Source: Planctomycetota bacterium (GTDB taxonomy: Bacteria > Planctomycetota > Phycisphaerae > WQYP01). From it: 19,766 nt of DNA. The stretch spans positions 1 to 19,766 of the forward strand of contig JAJZNY010000254.1 of NCBI GenBank assembly GCA_021852245.1, written 5' to 3'. Made by a program: the position numbers and the translations under genes. This document shows, in pieces, positions 1 through 6,006 of the stretch. The notes beneath the pieces are model-generated. The model did no database searches, was not told the DNA's origin, and saw nothing but the letters and a program-made list of their open reading frames with translations. Within the stretch, counting starts at the first letter, position 1. Each line of letters opens with the position of its first letter.

Positions 1-1
1 C

Positions 2-208
2 GTACTGCCGATGCTCGGGACGGTAAGCGGTATCTTTCTGGTGCGCGTGATCCTCCTGGTGCTTATTTTGTGGTGGATGGCGACCCATGGTATCACCGGC
101 GCTAATCTTACCGCCGTCTGGATCGCCGTCTTTATCGATCTGTCCTACCGAGGGGTATTTAATACTCTCGTGTTTAATCGTTCGAAATGGCACCAGAAGC
201 GCATCTGA
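2..208 (+). CDS. C-terminal end of a probable MATE-family efflux transporter (partial)
   Basis: The reading frame is already open at the left edge of the window, so only about the last 68 residues are present. They contain two hydrophobic stretches: one around IFLVRVILLVLILWWM, and a second that begins near AVWIAVFIDLSYRGV. The protein closes with a short basic tail, FNRSKWHQKRI. MATE multidrug/sodium antiporters commonly end with a last helix containing a V-W-x-A pattern, an arginine, and then a charged R/K-x-W tail, and this piece fits that layout. The bulk of the protein, including all diagnostic N-terminal motifs, lies outside the window. It could therefore be another polytopic inner-membrane protein. 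The downstream region is empty, so nothing here shows an operon partner. Confidence 0.5.
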   Translation, partial: VLPMLGTVSGIFLVRVILLVLILWWMATHGITGANLTAVWIAVFIDLSYRGVFNTLVFNRSKWHQKRI

Positions 209-584
209 TAAACCCGATTAGGCCACCCTGATGTCGCCTGTAGACAGAGTGCCACGATCCCACGCAGGGCAGGTCCGAAATATCGGGCGAGATAATTTTT
301 TCAGGTCGCTTAATGCGGACGTGTTATGGCCGGCAACGCCGGCCGATCACGACGGTAAATGCTTTTTTGCCGCAGGGGTACGCAGAGGTTGAGGTTACTG
401 AGGCCGCGAGCTGGCGATGCCGCTCGCTCCGGCTCCGCGAACCCCCATTGATGCTTCATTAACTGCGACCATAACACGGCATCAAAATGGAATTTTTACC
501 CAAATGTTGACGCGAGCGTCCTTGGCCCGAAGGCCGCACTGGTGAAGGCAGCGGACGTGCCGCCTACCCCCCTTCGTCAGTCTG
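209..584. other. Non-coding interval
   Basis: No credible reading frame is seen here. It holds the downstream ends of two converging genes. A perfect GC inverted repeat (GGCCGGC, 3-base loop, GCCGGCC) lies at 328-344, and a short palindrome GACGCGAGCGTC at 509-520. The octamer GTCAGTCT occurs twice in tandem just beyond the stop of the minus-strand gene. None of these hairpins has a convincing run of T, so I do not call an intrinsic terminator. Confidence 0.5.
328..344. repeat. GC-rich REP-like inverted repeat
   Basis: GGCCGGC-AAC-GCCGGCC forms a perfect 7-bp stem with a 3-base loop. Related GCCGGC-(2-3 nt)-GCCGGC units occur at 2087-2100, 2609-2626 and 2755-2769. All lie outside clear genes in the first 2.8 kb, which suggests a small family of extragenic palindromes. 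Confidence 0.45.
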
Positions 585-1316
585 TCAGTCTTTCCTCTTC
601 CGAGTGAGGCGCTCCAGGGCGGCGATCTCCTCATCGGACATCCCCGACCCGCCCTGAACCGGCGGCGCGGGAAGGTGTGGTTTACCCACCACATAACCAC
701 GGCGATCGGGATCCGCGCTGGGCGGGGAACCGTCCCCACCATCCCCCCGCTGCATTTGGTTCCGCAGTTCGAGGTATTTGGCCACTGCCTGCCAAACTAA
801 GATGGCGGAAACCGCCAACGCGAGCACGCCGAGCTTGATAAAGGTCGCGTTAACCAGGCCACCCCTGCCCCAGAAGATGCTGCCGTGGTGGGTCCAGTTC
901 TGCAGGCCAGCAACCACCGGCACCAGCCCGATTGCCACGACGGCGAAGATCACATAGACGCGAATCTCTTTCCTCGCTATCTCCGCCCGCACCGCAACGG
1001 GGGCCTTTGCCAATTCCCGCTGGCGCTTCATGTAGGCCAAATCGTGGTCGATCACGCCCGTCTTCTTCTGGTACACGAACATGAGTACCAATACACCCAC
1101 CATCCCGAGGAAGCAAGCCAGGAACCCATCCGGTTGGCCCAAGCAGCGGATGTAGAAGTACGCGCACGGTATACCAGTGGCGTAGACGCCCGCCATGCCC
1201 AAGGCAACGCACAGGCCGGGGAGGAAGCTTGGCTTCTTGTCGTACCACAGCCGAAGCCGGGCTCCCAAGGGGACGGCGATGACCAGGAGGGCGCAGAGGC
1301 ATGCGATGGCCATCAC
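585..1316 (-). CDS. Polytopic membrane protein of unknown function, 5' end interrupted by TAG
   Basis: The uninterrupted frame from GTG at 1316 (ATG at 1313) encodes about 243 residues with roughly five hydrophobic helices (near residues 2-20, 33-55, 62-80, 121-140 and 159-178). A hydrophilic tail follows, ending in a short charged helix (MSDEEIAALERLTRKRKD). I do not recognise the family. No Shine-Dalgarno sequence precedes 1316. In the same frame a much better start exists at 1418, with GGAGG six bases before the ATG and the upstream gene's stop codon just ahead. That longer frame is broken by TAG at 1379-1377, and the residues between (WILATVGPSADPTVFNAV) read like protein. The gene may therefore be a recent nonsense mutant, a recoded gene, or one restarting internally. 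It follows an Rhs-tip ORF, so a role linked to that cassette is possible but unproven. Confidence 0.6.
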   Translation of the reverse strand: MMAIACLCALLVIAVPLGARLRLWYDKKPSFLPGLCVALGMAGVYATGIPCAYFYIRCLGQPDGFLACFLGMVGVLVLMFVYQKKTGVIDHDLAYMKRQRELAKAPVAVRAEIARKEIRVYVIFAVVAIGLVPVVAGLQNWTHHGSIFWGRGGLVNATFIKLGVLALAVSAILVWQAVAKYLELRNQMQRGDGGDGSPPSADPDRRGYVVGKPHLPAPPVQGGSGMSDEEIAALERLTRKRKD

Positions 1317-1376
1317 CGCATTGAAAACCGTGGGATCGGCCGACGGCCCAACCGTCGCCAGGATCCACAGGGGCGC

Positions 1377-1418
1377 CTACAATGCTGGGGGGTGTAAGGC
1401 CATCTGAGTTTCCACCAT
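1377..1418 (-). other. Strong start site and 13-codon leader ending in TAG, in frame with the downstream membrane protein
   Basis: ATG at 1418 is preceded by GGAGG (1425-1429) at ideal spacing. The frame reads MVETQMALHPPAL and then TAG at 1379-1377. Beyond the stop, the same frame continues without interruption into the membrane protein. Changing one base (TAG to CAG) would give a 277-residue protein. This could be a true leader peptide, a nonsense mutation or an assembly error. Confidence 0.55.
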
Positions 1419-1420
1419 GC

Positions 1421-1675
1421 TTAACCTCCGGGCGTGATGGGCTGCCATTGCCCATTGCTGTAGAGTTGCCACCCGCTTACGGTGCCGTCCGAGTTGAAGT
1501 GGGCGTCGATCTGATTCAGGGGGTACGGCGTCGGCGAATAGCCGCGTGTCCGATCGTCATGCAGCCTCGTCACCGTATCCAGTGTCATTCTCTGATACAG
1601 ATGATTCAGCGCAGGCCGCGTGCGGCGGCAGCTCGATTCCGCGCCGGGCACTGATTTGCCTCTGATGGCAACCAT
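1421..1675 (-). CDS. Orphan Rhs core-end fragment A, 84 aa
   Basis: This short frame contains the pattern LYQRMTLDTVTRLHDDRTRGYSP (split here as LYQRMTLDTVTRL and RTRGYSP, residues about 26-48). It resembles the RHS repeat-associated core motif LYQGM-x-x-D-x-x-TGL-Y-x-R-x-R-x-YSP, but with key glycines and tyrosines changed. The sequence then leaves the Rhs pattern and ends with a different 30-residue tail rich in W, Q, N and G (GTVSGWQLYSNGQWQPITPG). Residues 1-48 match fragment B at 2310-2498 along their length, including the start MVAI and the KS-x-PG-x-E stretch. A TGA lies three codons before the ATG, so the large Rhs body is missing. The stop codon sits in the ribosome site of the next gene (ATG 1418), so the two are probably co-translated. 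This is either a relic or an exchangeable Rhs tip. Confidence 0.5.
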   Translation of the reverse strand: MVAIRGKSVPGAESSCRRTRPALNHLYQRMTLDTVTRLHDDRTRGYSPTPYPLNQIDAHFNSDGTVSGWQLYSNGQWQPITPGG

Positions 1676-1796
1676 GGCTGGCCCTCAAAATGGGACTCTC
1701 CTCGGGATCATAACCTGCCGGGGCGGGGCGCGCAAGTTCCCGTGGTGGGCGCTCGCCGAGGAATCGCCGCCGGGCGCCGCCATCAGCCGGTGCCCG

Positions 1797-2060
1797 TCAC
1801 GTCCCCGAATCAGGTATCTCGGCGGACTTTTCCACCCGTGCGAGCCGCTTCTCGATACTGTCGAGCCTGCTTGCGACGCCGGCGGGGCCAGTGGAGGGGC
1901 GATCACCGGCGGCCCCCGGTACGGATACGCCCTCTATCTGGCGCGCTGTGAGGAGGTCCTCGATCGCTCGCCCGAGCATCCGCAACTCCAATCCAACCCA
2001 AACCGCCAAGATTACAGTCCCCACGCTGAAGAAGAAATACGCCACAAACAAGCTTGACAA
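1797..2060 (-). CDS. Small single-pass membrane protein, 87 aa, TTG start
   Basis: I chose the TTG at 2060 because AAAGGAG lies at suitable spacing in front of it and the hydrophobic segment follows at once (LFVAYFFFSVGTVILAVWVG, residues about 4-23). After the helix comes an amphipathic stretch (RMLGRAIEDLLTARQIE), a proline/glycine linker, and a short heptad-like helix (VASRLDSIEKRLARVEKS, about 63-80) that could form a coiled coil. An open frame extends further upstream, but its residues look non-coding. The gene follows the 47-aa membrane protein by 46 bases and shares its design (one helix, then a basic or amphipathic helix). Function is unknown. The position between two Rhs core fragments suggests a cassette gene. 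Confidence 0.55.
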   Translation of the reverse strand: MSSLFVAYFFFSVGTVILAVWVGLELRMLGRAIEDLLTARQIEGVSVPGAAGDRPSTGPAGVASRLDSIEKRLARVEKSAEIPDSGT

Positions 2061-2086
2061 AGAATGCGCTCCTTTCACCGCCAACC

Positions 2087-2100
2087 GCCGGCGTGCCGGC
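2087..2100. repeat. GC-rich palindromic repeat unit
   Basis: GCCGGC-GT-GCCGGC, in the gap between the two small membrane-protein genes. It belongs to the same short palindrome family as 328-344. Confidence 0.35.
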
Positions 2101-2106
2101 AGCGGT

Positions 2107-2250
2107 TCAACCTTTCTGCCGGGCCCGCTCGATTGATTTACGCAGTCGCCGCGCCTTGACTGCCAGAATGACGAAGCACACATAGGTGGCAATGAGCAAA
2201 CCAATGAGCGCCCATTCGAATCCCACTAGGTTTTGGCAGTGTGTTGACAT
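2107..2250 (-). CDS. Very small single-pass membrane protein, 47 aa
   Basis: ATG at 2250 has AAGGAG six bases upstream, which decides the start over longer alternatives. The product begins MSTHCQNLVGFEW, continues with one hydrophobic helix (ALIGLLIATYVCFVILAV, about 15-32), and ends in a strongly basic tail (KARRLRKSIERARQKG). The positive-inside rule predicts the N-terminus outside and the tail in the cytoplasm. It lies about 60 bases after Rhs fragment B and 46 bases before the 87-aa membrane protein, on the same strand. No family is recognised. Candidates would be a small immunity-like or holin-like protein, but nothing in the sequence proves either. Confidence 0.5.
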   Translation of the reverse strand: MSTHCQNLVGFEWALIGLLIATYVCFVILAVKARRLRKSIERARQKG

Positions 2251-2309
2251 TTCGGTCTCCTTGCTGAGGGCGTCGATTGCGGCCAGCCGAACGGCCACTT
2301 CTACCCGGG

Positions 2310-2498
2310 CTATAAAATCGGGGCTGGGCCTTGCTCCATCCACCGGTCGAGCCTCGGCGAATAATCGCGATTGCGTTCATAGTGCAGCCCCGTCACCGCA
2401 TTCAGCGTCATCCCCTGATACAGATTACGCGCCAATGGCGGGGTGCGGCGGCGACCCACCTCTGAACCGGGCATTGATTTTTTATCGATGGCGACCAT
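2310..2498 (-). pseudogene. Orphan Rhs core-end fragment B, 62 aa
   Basis: The translation includes NLYQGMTLNAVTGLHYERN followed by RDYSPRLDRWMEQGPA. This is very close to the RHS repeat-associated core consensus (LYQGM...TGLYY-R-R-YSP-LGRW-x-QDP), which normally lies just before the variable toxin end of large Rhs/YD-repeat proteins. The frame stops right after the W-M-E-Q-G-P motif, where an intact protein would go on. A TGA lies six codons before the ATG, so the repeat-filled body is absent. It shares its first 48 residues with fragment A. It is most simply a decayed or displaced Rhs tip. The small membrane protein genes follow it on the same strand. Confidence 0.55.
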
Positions 2499-2608
2499 AC
2501 GAGCCCCAAGGTTTCAGTTACTCTGGAAATCTTAACGCGCGGGGCGGACGGAATCAAACGGCGGGCGCGACTGCCGTCCCCAATTTCCTGATACCCTTTC
2601 CAGCGTTA

Positions 2609-2626
2609 CCGCCGGCAAGCCGGCGG
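2609..2626. repeat. GC-rich REP-like inverted repeat
   Basis: CCGCCGGC-AA-GCCGGCGG is a perfect 8-bp inverted repeat with a 2-base centre. It is the longest member of the GCCGGC palindrome family in this window. Confidence 0.45.
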
Positions 2627-2666
2627 CTATTTGGCACCGCAGCCGCCCGGCCTCAGCGTTCCTCAG

Positions 2667-2783
2667 CGTCCCCTGCGGTGGAAAAAAGCACTTACCGTCG
2701 TGCCTCGCACGACCCATGCATGCTCACCTTTCCACTTTCTACTTTCCCCGTTCTGCCGGCGCAGCCGGCCCGTCCCCTGCGGT
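2667..2783. repeat. Pair of 13-bp direct repeats
   Basis: CGTCCCCTGCGGT occurs at 2667-2679 and 2771-2783, 104 bases apart, each followed by an A-rich stretch. The first copy is also preceded by a near-tandem CCTCAGCGT motif. Function is unknown; it may be part of a dispersed non-coding repeat. Confidence 0.4.
2755..2769. repeat. GC-rich palindromic repeat unit
   Basis: GCCGGC-GCA-GCCGGC, the fourth member of the small palindrome family in the first 2.8 kb. Confidence 0.35.
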
Positions 2784-2974
2784 TAAATCGGTTTCTGTCT
2801 CTCCGCAGTTGGTATCTGTTTCCACAACGGCCGCCTCCGGTGGGTGGGGGGGATTCGCCTACTCCACTGGTGCCCTTAGGAATAACCACGCCCGAAAAAT
2901 CGGGATTTTGTACTTGATCCTTCGGTTCGATTTGGATAGGCTAATTTAAAGAAAAGTGTTTCGGAGCATATCTT

Positions 2975-3718
2975 ATGAGTATCCGTAAAGTCTTATCAGC
3001 AGCAGCGGTTTGTCTCTCCAGCGCGTTATTTGTCCCGCACACACAGGCGGCAGTTAATACTCGCGTGCTCATGGATCAGATTTTGCCGCAGACTACGATG
3101 AACGATCTGCCACTCAATGATGCGATTACGTATCTCCGCAGCGTTACCGGAGCCAATATTTTCGTTAATTGGAATGTTCTTCAGAATGCGGGCATCTCCA
3201 AGCTGACCCCGGTGAGCCTCACGCTGCAGGATGTTTCGGCCCGGAAAACGCTCTCGCTGATTCTGGAAGAGATTTCCCCGCAGACGCCCCTGATTGACTA
3301 CGTCCACGACAATGTTCTCATGATCACGACAAGAAGCGATGCCAATCGGCGGATGGTCACCCGGGTTTATCCCGTCGGCGATCTGGTTATGACAGTGCCG
3401 AATTTCACCAACGCCCCGCAATTCAATCTCTCCAGCGCCACGCAGAACAGTACCTCTCAGGTGAGCAGCCAGGGAGGTGGCGGCATTGGAAACATCGGCG
3501 GCGGCGGCAGCATCTTCCAGCAGAATTCGCAACTCAATGCCAGCACCAAGACCACGACGGATCGAGCCAAGGAACTGGTAAGCCTGATTGAATCGACCGT
3601 CGAACCGAGTATCTGGACGAAGAATGGCGGTCGTGCCACGATCATCTATTTTAATCGTGAGCTGGTCGTCAATGCCCCGGTCTATGTTCAGCGTATGATC
3701 AGCTCAACCGGCCACTGA
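2975..3718 (+). CDS. Exported STN (secretin N-like) domain protein, 247 aa
   Basis: ATG at 2975 has CGGAG nine bases upstream. Residues 1-25 form a signal peptide (basic MSIRK, hydrophobic core, likely cleavage after HTQA). Residues about 43-120 resemble the short secretin/TonB N-terminal (STN) fold: LNDAITYLRSVTGANIFVNW, a beta strand LTLQDVSARKTLSLIL, and an ending strand NVLMITTR. A linker with YPVGDLV and two glycine runs (167-178) follows. The tail around 201-241 has the pattern LVSLIESTVEPSIWTKNGG ending in a hydrophobic strand ELVVNAP. The protein lacks a secretin pore domain, so it is not a complete GspD or PilQ. Known planctomycete proteins share this tail motif, but their role is unclear to me. 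The next gene is a paralogue, probably in the same transcript. Envelope location is inferred. Confidence 0.7.
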   Translation: MSIRKVLSAAAVCLSSALFVPHTQAAVNTRVLMDQILPQTTMNDLPLNDAITYLRSVTGANIFVNWNVLQNAGISKLTPVSLTLQDVSARKTLSLILEEISPQTPLIDYVHDNVLMITTRSDANRRMVTRVYPVGDLVMTVPNFTNAPQFNLSSATQNSTSQVSSQGGGGIGNIGGGGSIFQQNSQLNASTKTTTDRAKELVSLIESTVEPSIWTKNGGRATIIYFNRELVVNAPVYVQRMISSTGH

Positions 3719-3854
3719 GACCGGGTGATCGCCGGGTTTATCTTGCGTTACTTCAATCTGCCTTTTCTGGCGCTTGGAGCGGTATGCTTGAGTGGTCATC
3801 AGAGGTTCAGCGTGAATTGAGGCTCAACGCATGACACGGGAAAGGAGATGCTTT

Positions 3855-4655
3855 GTGGAGCGGAGAGTACGTATCGGCTCGCTCAGTGCGGCCGTCTTGA
3901 CCTCTCTGGCTCTTGTGGCGGCTGCGATGGCCAAACCCACGACACCACCAACGACGAACAAATCTAAAACCGGGAATAACTTCAAATTTCCAAAAGACCC
4001 CAACTTCCGCCCGGCCCAGATTGGGCGGGTTATTTTTGTATTGAATGATCCAAAACTCGTCGCAGTGAGTATGCCGAAACTGACAATCAAGCATCTGACC
4101 ATTGAGCAGGTATTTCGCAAATTCCGCAAACTCTCCGGACAGAATATGGTGAACAACTGGGCCGCCGTCAAAGGATGCGGGGCGAACCTGAAGAAAAAGC
4201 GATCGTTCTCCCTGCCGGCGCAAAGCCTGCGGCTGGACATGGCCGTGGCATTAAAACGTTTTGCCCGCAAGCACCGTTTTGTGGTCACCGCGGATCAGAA
4301 TGTCATTTTCCTGACGACTCAGAAGCAGGATGATCAGCATCTGATTTTCAGAAGTTACTATCTGCCGAATCTGGTCGCCAATCTGCCTCGGATTATCCGT
4401 GGAGGAAGGGATTTGCAGCATCTGACCGGGGACCCGAAAAAGTCCAAAAAGGTTCCCCTGGGCACCAATATTGTTCAACTCATTTCCTCCACGGTGATGC
4501 CGCATGTATGGCTGAATCACGGAGGCAAAGCCACGATAACCGAGGTGAACAACCGCGTAATCGTCATCGCGCCGCCGTGTGTGCAGGCCATTCTCAAAGG
4601 GCCGAGGCACTTTAATCCCAACGCCGCTCCGCGATATCTGCTTTATTCGTTCTGA
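3855..4655 (+). CDS. Exported STN-like domain protein, paralogue of the preceding gene, 266 aa
   Basis: I prefer GTG at 3855 because AAAGGAG stands just upstream and the product then opens with a clean signal peptide (MERRVRIGSL, hydrophobic core, cleavage after AMA at about residue 26). ATG at 3831 in the same frame would add eight residues and has no ribosome site. After a proline/threonine/lysine linker, residues about 76-155 show the STN-like layout (LTIEQVFRKFRKLSGQNMVNNW, then a helix MAVALKRFARKH and strand NVIFLTTQ). The tail IVQLISSTVMPHVWLNHGG, followed by RVIVIAPPCVQAIL, aligns with the tail of the preceding protein. The protein is very basic and has no pore domain. Its last 13 bases overlap the converging minus-strand gene. 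Confidence 0.68.
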   Translation: MERRVRIGSLSAAVLTSLALVAAAMAKPTTPPTTNKSKTGNNFKFPKDPNFRPAQIGRVIFVLNDPKLVAVSMPKLTIKHLTIEQVFRKFRKLSGQNMVNNWAAVKGCGANLKKKRSFSLPAQSLRLDMAVALKRFARKHRFVVTADQNVIFLTTQKQDDQHLIFRSYYLPNLVANLPRIIRGGRDLQHLTGDPKKSKKVPLGTNIVQLISSTVMPHVWLNHGGKATITEVNNRVIVIAPPCVQAILKGPRHFNPNAAPRYLLYSF

Positions 4656-5185
4656 GTTGCCTTTTCCGAGAGTTTCAGCACGTCTTCATCGCGGCTGAAG
4701 GTCATCAGTTCTGAATAGCGGCCCCAATTCACCAGTGCATCAAACTGTGGTTTGGGGCGCTCCGTCGGCATGGCACGGGTTAATTCTTCGATGACTTCCG
4801 GCCGGGTCGCCTGATGATTTTCTCTACCGGCCAGAAATTGGATCATGTGGGCAATGAGCGGCAATTTGCCCACCTGCTGAGAAATGATCTTCTTTTTCTC
4901 ATTAACCGGAAGTTCGATCACCTGCTTGCCGAGCGGCAGCAGCACCAGATCACCTCCCGGCGTTTCCACAAAATCCAAAATTTCGGCGGCCTTGATGATA
5001 ATAATCAACTCCCCGAAACTGTCCCGCAACTCGCGGGCCAATTTGTAGATATCCTCGCGACCGCCATGATCATCGAGAACTTCCAGCAGCCCGAGCACCT
5101 TGCTGAGCCCCGTCGGTGGGAGCGGGGCTACAAATGATTCCGACTCTTGAGTCATATCCGGGGGGTTGTTGCCATCTTCCGTCAT
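4643..5185 (-). CDS. AAA-associated C-terminal domain protein of an ABC importer, 180 aa
   Basis: The product looks like the AAA-associated domain (AAA_assoc family) that in many nitrate/sulfonate/bicarbonate-type ABC ATPases is fused to the end of the ATPase. Here it is a separate gene. A disordered acidic N-terminus (about 1-25) is followed by a winged-helix-like segment (VLGLLEVLDDHGGREDIYKL and ELIIIIKAAEILDFVETPGG) and a second helical half containing KPQFDALVNWGRYSELM. I chose ATG at 5185 because AGGAG precedes it. A longer start at 5218 overlaps the ATPase stop (ATGCTGA) and would add 11 residues. Either way the gene is coupled to the ATPase and is the last gene of the operon. The likely role is regulation of, or contact with, the ATPase, which is an inference. 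Confidence 0.7.
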   Translation of the reverse strand: MTEDGNNPPDMTQESESFVAPLPPTGLSKVLGLLEVLDDHGGREDIYKLARELRDSFGELIIIIKAAEILDFVETPGGDLVLLPLGKQVIELPVNEKKKIISQQVGKLPLIAHMIQFLAGRENHQATRPEVIEELTRAMPTERPKPQFDALVNWGRYSELMTFSRDEDVLKLSEKATQNE

Positions 5186-5211
5186 ACGCTGCTCCTGCCT
5201 TTTCAAACCTG

Positions 5212-5964
5212 TCAGCATTCCGCCATCAGAGAAAAAATCGAATCCACATAACGCGTGAAACCATCCGAATTTTTATTCCGCGGACGCGGGATGGAGATAT
5301 CAATATCCGCCACGATCCGCCCCGGCCGGCCGGCAATGAGGACCACCCGGTCGGCGAGTTCCACCGCCTCTTCAATATTATGCGTCACCATCACGACCGT
5401 GCTCACAGCAAGGTTCGGATCAGCCCAGATATCCAGCAATTCCTCCCGCAGATTGATACTCGTGAGAGGGTCGAGCGCACTGAAAGGCTCGTCCATGAGC
5501 AGCAGTTCCGGTTCGATCGCCAGAGCGCGGGCCAGGCCCACACGCTGCTTCATCCCGCCGGAGAGTTCCCGCGGATAGGCGTTTTCAAATCCGTCGAGTC
5601 CCACCTTGTCAATATAGGTATCGGCCTTCTTTTTCGCATCGACCGGAAGCACGTTACGCGCCTCAAGTCCAAGCATGATATTCTGCCTTACCGTAAGCCA
5701 GGGGAGAAGGGCAAAATTCTGAAACACCATGGCACACTGCAGATTGATGCCCGTCATCGGCCGATCCTTGAAGTAGACGCTGCCGGAGCTCGGAGGCATC
5801 AGGCCGTTGATAAGCCGCAGCGTGGTCGATTTGCCCGAACCGGACGGCCCGACGACGCAGACAAATTCATTGGATTTAATATCCATGGAAATATCCGCCA
5901 GCACCGTCGCGGGCGGCCCGTCGGTCTGATATATCTTTGATACATGATCAAGTTTCAAGAGCAT
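5212..5964 (-). CDS. ABC transporter ATPase, nitrate/sulfonate/taurine (NitT/TauT) type
   Basis: At 250 residues this has the full set of ABC ATPase motifs: Walker A GPSGSGKST (39-47), Q-loop MVFQNFALLPW (Q82), signature LSGGMKQR (134-141), Walker B LLLMDEPFSALD (154-165) and the switch histidine VTHNIEEA (H195). The pattern around the Q-loop and Walker B fits the SsuB/TauB/NrtD branch, which energises uptake of sulfonates, taurine, nitrate or similar compounds. The substrate cannot be read from the ATPase. It follows the duplicated permease by 42 bases and precedes the AAA-associated protein, in one minus-strand operon. It acts on the cytoplasmic face of the inner membrane. Confidence 0.9.
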   Translation of the reverse strand: MLLKLDHVSKIYQTDGPPATVLADISMDIKSNEFVCVVGPSGSGKSTTLRLINGLMPPSSGSVYFKDRPMTGINLQCAMVFQNFALLPWLTVRQNIMLGLEARNVLPVDAKKKADTYIDKVGLDGFENAYPRELSGGMKQRVGLARALAIEPELLLMDEPFSALDPLTSINLREELLDIWADPNLAVSTVVMVTHNIEEAVELADRVVLIAGRPGRIVADIDISIPRPRNKNSDGFTRYVDSIFSLMAEC

Positions 5965-6006
5965 ATCGAAAGCTTCCGTCTTATGTTCAGAGAACCATCA
6001 TATCGG

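Larger units (their letters stand above)
2499..2974. other. Non-coding interval with repeats, upstream of the STN gene pair
   Basis: No supportable gene is present. The stretch holds two GC palindromes (2609-2626, 2755-2769), a near-tandem CCTCAGCGTT/CCTCAGCGTC (2651-2670), the 13-mer CGTCCCCTGCGGT at 2667-2679 and again at 2771-2783, and a small hairpin CCCGA-AAAA-TCGGG (2891-2904). A weak promoter-like pair, TTGATC (2914) and TAGGCT (2937) with 17-base spacing, precedes the first STN gene. Confidence 0.5.

Noticed and set aside
885..1397. 170-aa plus-strand open frame
   Set aside because: Antisense to the minus-strand membrane protein, which has clear hydrophobic helices; this frame is low in hydrophobic pattern and has no ribosome site.
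2651..2783. Possible CRISPR-like array
   Set aside because: Only two copies of a 13-mer at 104-base distance; no regular repeats and spacers, and no cas genes.
2891..2910. CCCGA-AAAA-TCGGG followed by ATTTTG as an intrinsic terminator
   Set aside because: The stem is only 5 bp and no gene ends just upstream on the plus strand; kept only as a small hairpin.
2186..2917. 243-aa plus-strand open frame
   Set aside because: Runs antisense to the small membrane genes and Rhs fragment B and through repeat-rich non-coding DNA; composition (many S, P, R, A) looks non-coding.
3831..3854. ATG 3831 as start of the second STN gene
   Set aside because: The ribosome site AAAGGAG lies downstream of this ATG and fits GTG 3855, which also gives a cleaner signal peptide.
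5116..5940. 274-aa plus-strand open frame
   Set aside because: Antisense to the ABC ATPase; no domain pattern of its own.
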